Assembly: GCA_008638375.1 (NCBI GenBank)
Contig: CM018050.1
Coordinates: 28,488,223-28,552,222 of the forward strand
DNA: 64,000 bases
Source: Nyssa sinensis
Taxonomy: Eukaryota > Streptophyta > Magnoliopsida > Cornales > Nyssaceae
Direction of reading: 5' to 3'
The notes under the pieces were generated by a model. It ran no database searches, was not told where the DNA came from, and was given only the letters and a program-made list of their open reading frames with translations. Shown here in pieces: positions 13,131-24,800 of this stretch; the first letter of the stretch is position 1, and each line of letters starts with the position of its first letter. The position numbers and the translations under genes are program-made.

Positions 13131-13476
13131 GAGATATAAGGACTAGCGTCGCACAGTGTGCGTTGCCATTAAGTCCAACATCCGTCGCTATAATATTCCA
13201 CCCGCAAACAAAATGACATTGTTTAAATAACCACAACAATTAGCGACACACACTTGAATGTCGCTAATAGTTTTCATTATTTGCAATGCACGCATGCGTC
13301 GCCAATAGCTCCATGTCCATTGCCAAAAGTCACCCACCAACAATTTTTGACAGGAATGCTATTTTTAATGCCTTTTAGGAATGGTTGTTGTGTGCGTCAC
13401 TAAAAGGCACAATTAGCGACACTTTTCTGTGCGCCACTAATAATGCCCACCACTAAAGGTGTATTTTCTTGTAGTG
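13131..13476 (-). repeat. CACTA terminal and subterminal repeats
   Basis: Variants of TTAGCGACAC, TGTCGCTAA, GCGTCGCCAATAG, GCGTCACTAA and GCGCCACTAA occur in both orientations at about 13140, 13237, 13258, 13297, 13394, 13410 and 13430. The block ends in GGTGTATTTTCTTGTAGTG at 13476. Dense short repeats in both directions are where CACTA transposase binds in this superfamily. Confidence 0.8.
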
Positions 13477-13647
13477 ATAGACGCACAAAGCATATCACAA
13501 TCAAGCATCATTTCATTAGAGAAGCCGTGGAAGATGGAGAGATTCAACTTAATTATTGCAAAACAGAAGACTAAGTTGTAGATATCTTTACCAAAGCTCT
13601 TCCCAAAGATAACTCCTAATATTTGAAAGAAATTATGAGTGTCAAAT
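13477..13647 (+). pseudogene. copia pol C-terminus (RNase H tail)
   Basis: The + strand reads RRTKHITIKHHFIREAVEDG, then QLNYCKTED, a TAA stop, then VVDIFTKALPKDNS and a second stop. This is the conserved end of Ty1/copia RNase H. It leads directly into the LTR at 13648. The rest of this copia lies beyond the CACTA insertion and is not recognisable in the window. Two stops make it dead. Confidence 0.85.
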
Positions 13648-13925
13648 TGTTGGAATTAATTTGAAACTTAGAAATCCTAGGAAAGACTTTTAATTTTTTT
13701 ATGTATTATTTAGTCAAGGTGGCTATTAGTTTTTCTAAGTGACTACTAGTATTTTCAAGAGATCGTTAGTGTTCTAAAGAAAGTCTAGAATAATTTATAT
13801 ATTTGTATATAATAGGAAGTCCAATGTGTCAATGTAAGCAGCTCCAAAAACCCATACAGGCTAATTGAAGAGTATTAAAATATGAAATGAGATCCTTCTT
13901 TTGGTTATGAATCAGAAACCCAACA
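13648..13925 (+). repeat. copia LTR, first copy
   Basis: Starts TGTTGGAATTAATTTGAAAC and ends AACCCAACA, followed at once by a primer-site-like ATGGTATTAGAGC. It is 278 bp. It serves as the 3' LTR of the copia remnant on its left and as the left LTR of the short unit on its right. Confidence 0.8.
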
Positions 13926-14010
13926 ATGGTATTAGAGCATCAAAAATTTTAACATGGTATCAAAGCACTCCTCAAATATTCAACATTATATCAGAGCCGG
14001 TTTTGAGTTA
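13926..14010 (+). repeat. Three tandem PBS-like motifs
   Basis: After the LTR, ATGGTATTAGAGCATC (13926), ATGGTATCAAAGCACTCC (13954) and TTATATCAGAGCCGG (13984) follow each other at 28- to 30-bp intervals. Each resembles the tRNA-iMet primer site. The intervening CAAAAATTTTAA-type spacers are also alike, so this is a degenerate tandem repeat of the PBS segment. Confidence 0.6.
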
Positions 14011-14340
14011 AACTGGGCGTGTAACAAAAATTATAGTTGGTGAAGAATATTGGTCGCCAAAAAAAAGAACAAAATACAAAAAGTCTTCTCTCTTATCTTG
14101 GTTATCAATTCTGTTGTAAGGCTAAAACTACAGCCCACTTAAACCTAAACAAAGGGCTTGGTTGCCAACAACAAGAATAGGGAAAGAAAAGAATTAAGAA
14201 GAAGAAAAAAAATTGAAGATATAGAAAATAATATTACTGTAGAAAAAAATTGAGAATTTGAGTGATGTGAAAGAAAATAATGGCAACAAGCATGGGGAGT
14301 TGATTGAGTTCGGAATTCCAATGAATTTAAAAAATAAAAT

Positions 14341-14613
14341 TTGTATTTTGTGAAAGAATTTGACAGTGATACAGATTGGGTCAACATGGAAGAATTTTTT
14401 GATTCCAAAGAAGAAGCAGAAAAGATGTTTAAAAAGCATGCACAATTCAAGGATCATAGAAAGTCTCAAGCAAAGCCTATGAAACAAGAATATCAACCAC
14501 AAGCACGGGTGAAAAAAAAAATTTGGAAGTATGTACAAGAAAACAAGACTCAAGGACTTCACTTTCTTGGAAATGGCAATGAAGATTGTGGCTTTCAAGA
14601 GCATGAAAAATAA
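14341..14613 (+). CDS. Unknown 90-aa ORF inside short LTR unit
   Basis: A complete ATG-to-stop frame in the internal region, running from near the middle to about 60 bp before the right LTR. The product is charged and hydrophilic: an acidic start (EFDSDTDWVNMEEFFD), then Lys-rich, Gln-rich segments (KKHAQFKDHRKSQAK), with no membrane segment, zinc knuckle or DD-motif. I do not recognise it as gag, protease, integrase or RT. It could be a captured host fragment, a highly diverged gag piece or chance. The length of the frame in AT-rich DNA makes pure chance less likely but does not exclude it. Confidence 0.35.
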   Translation: MYFVKEFDSDTDWVNMEEFFDSKEEAEKMFKKHAQFKDHRKSQAKPMKQEYQPQARVKKKIWKYVQENKTQGLHFLGNGNEDCGFQEHEK

Positions 14614-14671
14614 AGAAAAATTCAAGTTCAGTCCATTTGGCAACCAAAAAAAAATTCAAATTATAGGAGAG

Positions 14672-14906
14672 TGTTGGAATTAATTTGAAATTTAGAAATC
14701 CTAGAAAAGACTTTCAAGTTTTTTTATGTATTATTTAGTCAAGGTGAATATTAGTATTTCTAGGAGATCATTAGTATTGGAAAGAAAGTCTAGAATAATT
14801 TATATATTTATATATAGTATGAAGTTCATTGTGTTAATGTGAGCAGCTCCAAATCTCAAAATATGAAATGAAATCTATCTATTAGTTATGAATTAAAAAT
14901 CCAACA
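14672..14906 (+). repeat. copia LTR, second copy
   Basis: Starts TGTTGGAATTAATTTGAAAT and ends AAATCCAACA, collinear with 13648-13925 apart from internal gaps. It is again followed by a primer-site-like ATGGTATGAGAGCAT, which suggests a further unit once lay to its right. Confidence 0.8.
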
Positions 14907-16200
14907 ATGGTATGAGAGCATAGAAATTTTAACACAAACAACAAGGCATTAAGGGGAGTGTTGAAATACGTAATGCCTTGGTATTTACAAGTTGTTTAGT
15001 TAGGTTAAGTTAATATATTTTATTTATTTTGTAGTGAAAATTAAAGAAGTTAACATAGAGAAGTCTAAAAGTTTTATATGAAAAGTTACACATTTCAAAT
15101 GAAAATAGAAAAACAATGAATTTTTTGCTACAATAGACAAGTTGATCTTCATTCAATTTATAGTTAGTTGAATCTATAGCCAAACAGTTCATAACTAGCT
15201 AACAGCCTAACATTTAAATGTCAATGTCAAAAGAATGAATTAACCCGTTGTGTATTTCAAACAACAAGGTATAATACAATCATACAAAGCATTACAAATC
15301 GAAGTTTATAAGACGACAATGAGATATTGTGCAAGAAAGCAGTATAGTGATCAACCATTTGTCTTCCAGTACCTATCAAAGAAAAATTCCAACTACTAAA
15401 TCTTTTAAATTCTTCACTTTTAGGAAATTCTTCGTAATTAAGTTAGAATAAGGTTTCAAAGAATCAAACAATGAGAGAAGCAAATGAGATTATTAACTAA
15501 GGCAATTTCCTATCGAATATACCATATACATTCCAATATTATTAAGAAAAGAAATATCACAATTGGTATTTGATTAATTTTCAAACTGGTGTCTTAGGAT
15601 AGTAGTAACTCAGAACTATTATAAAAGAAACTCTTATTCAAACTCCATAACCAAACAAAATATAAAAAAAAAAAATAAGAAGAAGAAGAAGAAAAAAAAA
15701 ACCCTCAATATTCACCAAAACACATGGGTACAGCTTAGAATTTGATTGGCCTGAGATGAATTTAGGTTGGCCCGAAATTGGTTAAAAATAAATATAGGTT
15801 GACTTTTGTTATTTTAGGCTCTCACCAACCCGGCCACTTAGAATTGCTTAATGTATAAGTTTTAAAATATACCATTTCTAGCGGTATTTGGTTAATGTTG
15901 ATAAAGTATTCTATGATTTTCCATGTAAATATGAACCGGTACTTCTTTCCCCAACAATATATATATATATATATATATATGTGTATATATATATATATAT
16001 GAACCGGTACTATAGGGTAGGGCTTTACATTAACACAATTATAAATGAGTACGAACTGGCCCAACAAGTTTTAAAATTTAAACTACGAACAACTGTGCAT
16101 GTACTTGTAGATGTATGCATGTTGTGCAGAATCTTTTGTCTTTGTATTTGTTTTGAGTTAGCTTGAGCCCACATAATGTATGCGTGTGACACTGTACACG

Positions 16201-16243
<43 letters not shown>

Positions 16244-19200
16244 TTGGGCATGCAGACAGGGGGCAGACGGAGACGTATGAATTGAGACTGAATATCTGTG
16301 TGGAAGAAGTAACCTTGAAAACCAGAAAGAAGGGAAGGGCGGTAGGACATAAGTTAAGAGGATATGGACGGGAGGAGAAGCAGAAGCAGCCAAGGGATGA
16401 AACCAGTGGTGCAACGCAATACCGGCTGCAACGGCAGGTGGGGGAAGTGGGGCAAGGCCCGACAAGCGTGGGGTGTCTTGTCATGTCAACTTCAATTTTG
16501 TGGCCTCTCTTTAAAGTTTTTCACACACTCTGGCCTTCCTTATTGGTGGTGCTTTAATTTACTAGATTGTCCTCTACCTCCATGCATCATGCATGGGAAT
16601 AGGATGCTCATTCATTCTCTCTCTCTCTGCAATTAATATTATTTTAAAACACTAGTTGATTCTTCTAATGTTAATAAATATTTCATTTGTTGAGAGGAGG
16701 GGAAAAAACCCTTCAATAGCATACATGATCAATATTATTTAAAAAACAACGTAAATCAGAACGGTAACTGTCATCAGGTTTTTTCAAGCTTGATGATCAA
16801 GATGTTTGGTTTTGCTAACTAAAGGAAAAATATGTTTGTGTGTGTGTGTGTGTGAGTGAGAGAGAGAGAGAGAGAGAGGGGCGGCAATTTTCATGCTAAT
16901 AAGTGCTTGTTAAGATATATTGATGATATATTTGTTTATTCAAAGTTCAGACTTGAAAAGGTTCACTTATTCAAAAAATGCATTTATTTGTTGGCATAAC
17001 CCTGAAATAATGTATGATGTATCTGTCACCATAAGGGATGATGAAAACAAAAATGACTAAAATATGCAATACATACATACATACATACATACAATGCGAT
17101 GCTATATAATGTTATTGATTTTATATATCCCCATATATGTTCAAATAATTTGTTTCATGGATTATCTACGAAGCAATTGTGACATATTCTAATTTGACAG
17201 AGAAGTTTAACCACCATTTTAGTCTTATTTCTTTAATGAGTTTTTATTTTTTCAAAACAGAAAATATGTCAAGACTATTAATTTATGCAGAAAATGTGAT
17301 GCTACAATTATTGCAGTTGAAAATGAAATTTTTTATTTTTTTATTTGATTTTTTAAGAAGGTATAGTAGTCAGTCTCAAGCAATTATTTTCTTTGAATAA
17401 TACAGGTGAAATGTTACATAGCATGACATCTTAAAAGAAGCCGTGGCATTATGGACTCAAGCACTAATTTTCTTGTTCACAGTTTGATATTAAAGAAGTT
17501 ATTGAGAATAACAAGTAAAGACTTTTTCCTCATTTAGTTATCATGAACAGAGGGGTTGGGGGGGGAAAAAAAGAGAAGAACTGAATTTGGTTGGGACTAT
17601 CTTCGGCATTATACAGTGATCCACTGCTACCTTCCTGTTCTTGTTTCCCTCAATACTTTTTCTTTACCTTTCACTGCTTCTGTTCATAATAATATTGAAT
17701 CCACAAATATATACAAACATTTGTACGTATGTCTTACCAAAACAACTGTTGGTAATTGCTCCAGAATAGGATTGGGCCAGCAGGCCCAATAAGTAGTAGA
17801 TTGAAGAGGAGCTCCAAATCCTCACAGGAGCCATGCAATGCCATATGGGTCAGCCAAGGCACTATTGGAAGCTCATTTTCTCACAAGAAACAGCCTTTAG
17901 CCAAGCTTAAAGACTTGGGGGCCTGCCCCATTCCTTAGATCAAGGTTAGTGCCTATAGAAATAAACAGCTAATGGAAATAAGCCTTTGTGTGTTTTATAA
18001 AAAAAAAAAACTGTTGAAAAATGATTGTAAAATATAAAAAGACAAAAATAACAAAAACAAAAAGAACAATAAGAACAAAAAAAGAAAAAGAAAAAGAAGA
18101 AATAATAATTGGATAACATTACATTACTTTCTATCAGCTTAATCAAATAAGCACCAAACAGTAGCTTAAGTTAATTTTAGCTTAAAAACTGTAAAACCCA
18201 CTGCATAAGCTAATTTCAATTTATTATACCCAAACAGCTAGTTTTGAGTTAAGTGTTTAATTTCTTCCTCAAAACTCAGATAAGCTAAAACTAACGGGCT
18301 CTCATATTGTTGAGATCAAATTGCAAAATTCGTGAATGAATTGATCAGATATGGGTTAAAGCTCCACATAACTATATGTGTGTGTGTGTGTTGGGTGGGG
18401 TAAGAACATTTATATGAGATGAATGAAACCAACATGCCATACTGTATAAAATTGGAAAAATTTAATGAGATCTACTTTCACCAATGCAATGAAGAGAGAA
18501 GCAAATATTGTTGCACAGGACATCTCCCTTTACTAAGTCTCAGAATTGGGGACTCAACCCGGTTAGTTGACATCCCCCAGCTGACAGTCTGCCAATTTCC
18601 AAGATATAGTAAATCCATTCAATAAGTCAATAATAAATCATTAAGGGTATGGATGGGTATCATTTTAATGCTATAGGATAATGAATAAAAAATGAGTACT
18701 ATTGAAGTGTTTTCATGCCCAGGCCTGGGAATGCAGGTGTTGGGAGTGAAAAAAGAGTCTGGTAGTAAGGTAGTTGGAAGAATTATCAAATTCAAACGCG
18801 TGGCATAAATGACCTCACGATGATACTTTAATATGAATTTTATACTATCTTACTAACAGACTTTTTTCCGTTAAGAGTAGACAGGATCCAAAATTTAAAA
18901 CATAATAAAATAAGCGCATCAGCAAAATTGAAAGGTGCTATGAAGAGAGAAAATTGAAAATAAAATAAAATAAAGTTATTAATGCTACTATCCAATTAAG
19001 CACAACTATCATTTGAGCATTTAACTTTAGATGTGCGAGTTTTCTATAACCATCATGCATAGATTCTATTTCCTTATATCATACATAATGCTGCTCTAGC
19101 TTATTCCAGGACGTCCTAAAAAGATCAAACAACTGAACTGGATACTTACGCTTTAATTCCCCCAAAAATAATAAAGAAAGAAATTCCTTTATCTTGTATG

Positions 19201-19427
19201 TAAATTCATGAAAACTAAAACTATCTAAACATGTACAAATTAATTGGCCACCGAGCTGTAAATTAGTTAGAAAAACTTACGACCTTCTTTGCTTAAATGA
19301 GGTCAGTAAGCATTTGCAGATACAGGGGAAGAATAAGAAGAAGAATAATCTAGCAGCCTCGCAACACAAGTGACATTGGTATGCTAAAAAGAATCAGTAT
19401 TGGTGAAGCACGGAATGCTAGAATGCC
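14907..19427. other. Spacer without recognisable genes
   Basis: AT-rich sequence downstream of the methyltransferase gene. Near 14957 a purine-rich GGGGAG is followed by TGTTGAAATACG, and GTATTTCAAACAACA near 15250 is its rough inverse, possibly a small LTR or MITE remnant. Microsatellites lie at 15957-16000 (TA), 16200-16242 (TA then GA), 16837-16879 (GT then GA) and 17070-17092 (CATA). The 3' UTR of the methyltransferase gene should lie just below 19428. Small ORFs at 16158-16557 and 17556-17938 have no recognisable content. Confidence 0.5.
15957..17092. repeat. Cluster of microsatellites
   Basis: Four separate tracts: (TA)n at 15957-16000 with one GTG break, (TA)n(GA)n at 16200-16242, (GT)n(GA)n at 16837-16879, and about six CATA units at 17070-17092. 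Confidence 0.85.
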
Positions 19428-19586
19428 TCAGACAATAGCCCAAAACTTCTTTTTGCAAATTAGCACAGGTTCCATTTTCTTTTGTTCATTTTCGAGTAAA
19501 TGTGATTCAACCTCCCAAAGAAATTTTGAAGCAATATCTCGTATTCTCGATACAATGGATTCCTCGTCTCTAATGATGATAAATCC
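19428..19586 (-). CDS. PMT: PMT gene exon 7 (C-terminus and stop)
   Basis: Acceptor TGTGCAG before GGATTTATC. Encodes [10 protein letters not shown] through KKKFWAIV and ends at TGA (19430-19428). It starts in phase 0, matching exon 6. The IIRDEES and KKFWAIV blocks are typical of the family's end. Confidence 0.95.
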   Translation of the reverse strand, partial: GFIIIRDEESIVSRIRDIASKFLWEVESHLLENEQKKMEPVLICKKKFWAIV

Positions 19587-21848
19587 CTGCACATTAACAT
19601 CCTCAAAATCTTGAATCAGTTCTGATTAGTCAAGTAAACCCTTGGGCAGAAATATATATGGAAGCTTGAGAGCTTGAAACAATAGCTGAATAAGCAAAAA
19701 AGTTTAAAGTTACACTATATTTAGCGATTGTTAGAAGAAAAGAAAGAGGAGGAGAAGAGGAGAGAAAATAATGTAAGTGTGGTTGTGTATCTGTTGTCTA
19801 CGCACCACCAACTATTCATATTATACAATGGAAAATACAGATTACAATATTTCCCCTACTTAAATATAGCATACAAAATAAGAACTTAATAAGAACTCTA
19901 ACAAAAAAAACGTCAGCCAATTAGATACCAAGCTGAATCAAGATTTTCATCTTCCAAATCAGCTAAAACTCCTGTCACTTAAGTAGAAAAATTCTTGTAA
20001 GTTTAAGCGATCGGTTCATCTTGGCATACCAATTATCCAAAGAAATAAATAAATTAATAAATAAAAACCCAGCATTGTAAGTCCTGAAGAACTATGACGT
20101 ATACCACCCCAAAGAACAAGTACACTTATTAATCTTCTTTCATTGTAGGATAACCATGTAGAAGTGTGTGCAAGATGGCTCGAATTGGGAACCGCAACAA
20201 GTACAGATATAACTACAGGAGATTTAAAATCGCATGAATTACAAGAGAATATATTTGATAGAGGCCGAAATGGTAGAACAGGATTATCCACTGGACACCA
20301 AGATATTTGAAATAAGGTATTGTAAAATGTAAATGATCTAGAAATTATTGTGTTCCAACATACTTCTGTGCATGTGAACATTTACCAAAATTTCCACACT
20401 TAAAAGTATTTTTACAGAGTTTATCAATCAACATGTTTGAGAAGATTCAACCAAATTTAGTGAAGGCTGTGAAGCAGACTCCATTATTTGGTATTGCTAC
20501 TAAGAAAAATAATAAGGATACATGAAACATGGCCGATAATCTTGGTATGTCCAACATAGCAAAAATGCACTAGTAGTTTACTTGTTACATCAAGTTGTAT
20601 CAAGTACATATTTTCATTTGTAGAATACTAGCATCTGGAAAGCAAAATCACATTTGACCTCAAACAAGTGCCATAGTAATCTTGAGAGAGTATATGCTCA
20701 GCCAAAATATATAGACAAACTACTGAGATAGCATATGATACATACAGTTGTGCAGTACTAATCTATTTTAACTTCTTCCTACTGGATCTGTCAGGTAGTG
20801 GTGAGGATCTAGAATAATTGCAACGCAAAAAGCATCCCAGTGCAGTTGTCAAAAAGCCACTTGAGTAGAAGAGGAGAAAAAAGGGAACAAATACAGGAAA
20901 AAAACAAGGAAACAATTCAAAAAAAGGTGTCCAAAATGTGGTCAAACGTGTCCCCAATGTGTCCAGAACGTTTCCAAAATTCAGAAAAAAGAAAATAAAA
21001 TTGGACACTTTTTCTGTGTCCGACGTGTCCAAGAAGTGTTAATGTTTGAAGTTAATACGTGAACCAAAATAGAATGTCTGATCTTTATAGGAGTTCAAAG
21101 TTCAAACAGTTTCTTCCCAACCATTTAAGTTTAGAGATGATAATCTAACCCGCCCCGTTGGGAACCTGCCAACCCAGCCCCTAGTAGGACGCGTTTGAGG
21201 GAAGCTTTCTCCACCCCGTTAGGGTTGGGGGAGGAGATGCCTCTCGCCCCGCCCCGACCCAACCCGATTATATAAAATAACATAATAATAAAATTTGTGC
21301 TACATGGTTAATGTTTATAATAATATTTTTTAATCACTCATTAAAAGTTTATACAAATTTGATAGAGTTGTATGTTTGAAAAAGAAAATAATATCATTTT
21401 AATTCTTTATTAATATGCATATTTCTTATTTTAACACATGTAATGTTTGCTTTAAAATGTGTTAATTACAATTAATTTAATAAAATAAAAAATAAATAAA
21501 ATTTTAAAAATAAATAGGGACCCCAATGAGGCCCTTGCCTATCACGGTTTAAACAAGTATGGAGAGAAACTTTTTTTTGCGGGGCGGGATTGGGGAAGGG
21601 GTCCCCCGCCCGTTGCCATCCATAAATGCAATGGTATTGGAAGTCATATATGGTGGTGTTCGGCTTTGATGGACAATATACTCAGATCATTGTCCCATTC
21701 ATAGCTAACCAAGACTCAAAATGTTTGCCACTAATGTGAAAACCAATCCCCTATAAAGAATAACTATATATTAGGCATGTTATCTTTTTTTCTGGTAAGT
21801 ATATGAGGCATGTTATCTAAACCAGTAAGAGCACTATTCAAATCGTCT

Positions 21849-21881
<33 letters not shown>

Positions 21882-24800
21882 AAAAAAAAACCACCAATTG
21901 GTGTCACTAATAATCAAGCAGGCAAACCAGTTAAAAACTATAGAAAAGGGCCATTGCCCGGCATTGATTATGCCAATAATGCGTGGTGCATGAGAAATTA
22001 TCCAACATTTGGCATTATTTGCATGAAGTGGCTGTTCTTAGACTCACACTCAAGTTCTCACACTTGACAGCCTAAGCCTTTCTCACTACACCAAGCAATG
22101 AATCCTTGTTTAAAAATTATACAGCTATTCTTGAAGAGAATCTTCTACTTCATATCTGGCCATGATGTTATGAAATTACATAAACCTGGTATCATTTCTA
22201 TGACTAATGGAAAATTAAAGTTTGATTTATCCAGTGTCTACGAACATTAAAATGAGGTTTACCAAAATATACCTGAGGTCGTAAAATGCGATCCATCTCC
22301 AGCATGATGTCCTCAAGTAAGCAACCTTCTTCAGGCTCTTTATAGTGAGAAAAGAGATGATTGGCATGCAACAGATCATAAGAGCGTGGATATGTTGAGA
22401 ACGGTTCACACCTACAGGTAGCAGGGCAAGATTAATGTAATACTTGTGGGTAAAAGTTTAGCAAACTGTAGCAATGTTTGTGAGACTGATATTTACTCAC
22501 CAGTCATGAAAAGCACCTATCAGACCCCGGTTATAAATAGCAGACAAGGTATTATTCATGCTTACTGGAACTATATTCATCACCCAAACAGGCCATGTAC
22601 TCAAAGCAACTGCAAATCCACCACAAAAAGCATTCGTATCCATGACATTTCGTACTTCTGTCTCTTCAACATTCATCAACCTCCAGTAATGGCGAACTTG
22701 ATCTTGCCAATAGATTGTATCTGAAATAAATTTCTCTTGATCGATACCTGTGTTTACCATAACAATGATTTGCATATTAGACTATATTGCTTTCTTATAG
22801 AAATATACAATGTCCTTAGATTATAAGTAATTCTAGAGCTATACCCCAAAGGATGAGGTGATATGCTAGTGATCCATCTCATGGTTTGCATGTCACCCTG
22901 CTCTTAACCACCATGATGATGGGAAAAACAAAAACATTTTCTTTACCAAGAAATGAATAACAAGGAAGGAATATGACACGTATAAAAGAAGTAAAGAAGA
23001 AAAGAGCAAGTACTTTGTTCGCTAATCCATGTTGGATCCTCATCTTCATATAAATATTTAAATGATTGTTATCACTGATTGAATAATCTAGTGATAGTTA
23101 TAAGTTAAATTGACAATATAAACGTATAGCCCAGCGCACAAGGCTCCTCTCACTGCAGGTTCTGGAGAGGGTTTGATATCGCAGCCTTACCCGCACGGGC
23201 AGAAAGGCCATTTCCATGAGTCGAACCTGTGATCTCCATATCACAATGGTTCAACCTTACCGTTGCGCTAAGGCCCGCCCTTCCGAATTGACAATATGCT
23301 TGCTAAAAAGTATCAGTTATTCTAAGAAAGCAAAATCAGAGTTTGACAGAACTCAATTGTCAAACAAAGTCGGTGAGGATTAGAGGATTAACCCAAGCCC
23401 AAGTACTCACCTATGAAAAGCATGTTTAATTAATATTTTCACAAAGCCATATTTGTCTAAGCAGCATTTCTTTTGATTCCCAAGGATAACTTTAATGTAT
23501 CAAACTCTGCAACTCCAACAATAAACAGAATGATGATTAACTAAGATTGGTTAGATTATATCACCATTGCCAAACCCAGTTCATTTTTTTGGTCAAAGAG
23601 TATGTGAAAAAACATTGAATAAAGGAGTATCAGGCAGTTAGCAGGAAGCCAACATTCATTCCATTAGGATTTAATCTAATTGTGTCATGATATTTTCCAA
23701 ATATGTGCCTAAGAATATGAATCATATTGTTTGCAGCTTCATGACTACAAGAGAGCCTGGGCCCCTCGGTTGTCCTCTGAAACTACAAAACTGAGTGCCA
23801 AGTCAGTACCATGATATATCTTAAGGTTGTGGTGAAAACTAAAAGCTAATTTCTTTCCACAGTTGACTGGAGGTTTTTTTCTCTCTTTTTCATAAATATA
23901 TATATATATACAATAATTTAATACACAAGTATGCTTATTTAGGATTTATTAGGGAGGTATATTAGTAAATTATAGCATTAGATTTGGTCAAAAAAGAAAT
24001 ACAGCCCCACCCAATCCCTAACTCAACAGTCTTAATGCACCGTCAATTTATAAAATGATAAACATAATAAAATGTCAATGTTGCAGTCCTTCCCTTATAA
24101 CTTGTCTTGACACCGAATTAATGCATGTGACATGTCCAGAATGAAAAGTCTAAAAGTATCACACAAACATTATTAGTTTGTAAGATCTCTCATTTGCACT
24201 AAATGCGAGGAGAATTACAACCCCAATGATTAAGCATACTAACTGTTGTAAATATTGATTATAAATATTTATTTAATCTGCAACTTAATTTAGGTATCAG
24301 ATTGATTAATTGATTGTATTGACTGTAGGAATCAATTTAGGATAGTTTCCTTATTTACTTGAAAGTTGTGACTATAAATATTGACTTCCTAGAGAGAAAA
24401 ATATATCTTTTTCATTCTCTAAAATACCTACGACATGGTATCAAAGCAGGTTTTAAAAACCATAGTTTCTCTTTCTCGGTCCTCTCCTTCTTGGTGCCTC
24501 TCATCTCCCTCGGCCCTTCTCGGCAGAGCCTCTTGGCTCCTTCGGCACCTCTCGACCTCTTCAGCCCAACCTCTTGTCACCCTCGGCAAGACCTCTCGTC
24601 TCCCTGAACCCAGCCAGTCTCTGCCAGCTTCTCTTGCTTCCCAAATTTTTGCTCTAGCAACTTCTTTATCCTATCATGGCTGATAAATTGGACACCAAGG
24701 ACTACAAAGAGTATAATTCTATTCTTCAACGTACCAATGTCCTCTTCTGCATCCACAGCCAATTTGGTCTCTTCAAGTAACACATGTCTTCATTCTTCTT

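Larger units (their letters stand above)
7060..13476 (-). mobile_element. CACTA (En/Spm) transposon, left end missing
   Basis: The right end is the terminal sequence CACTACAAGAAAATACACC read on the minus strand from 13476, the hallmark of plant CACTA elements. Subterminal repeats (TTAGCGAC, GTCGCTAA variants) follow. A TNP2-type transposase pseudogene lies on the minus strand at about 7770-11108. I could not find the matching CACTA end on the left, where LTR-like sequence takes over near 7060, so the element is truncated there. The right end sits directly against copia pol sequence resuming at 13477, so the CACTA had inserted into a copia element. Confidence 0.85.
13648..14906 (+). mobile_element. 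Short LTR-internal-LTR unit (non-autonomous, TRIM-sized)
   Basis: Two related LTRs (278 and 235 bp) flank a 746-bp internal region that begins with primer-site motifs and ends with a purine-rich TTATAGGAGAG before the right LTR. This is the minimal architecture of an LTR retroelement, but no gag or pol is inside. It shares its left LTR with a copia remnant, as TRIM-like elements often do in tandem arrays. An alternative is unequal recombination plus internal deletion of a full copia element. Confidence 0.6.
19587..22272 (-). other. PMT intron 6 (2.7 kb)
   Basis: Donor GTATAT, acceptor TGTGCAG. It contains a GTGTCC-rich block at 20900-21045, a MITE-like element at 21135-21620 and a C20-A19 homopolymer pair at 21852-21890. 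The ORF at 20016-20381 shows no family features. Confidence 0.85.

Noticed and set aside
16025..16557. Overlapping ORFs of 90-146 aa on both strands
   Set aside because: They run through TA/GA microsatellites in several frames and show no family motif.
20016..20381. 121-aa minus-strand ORF
   Set aside because: It lies in intron 6 between exons 6 and 7 of the methyltransferase gene and resembles no exon or domain I know.
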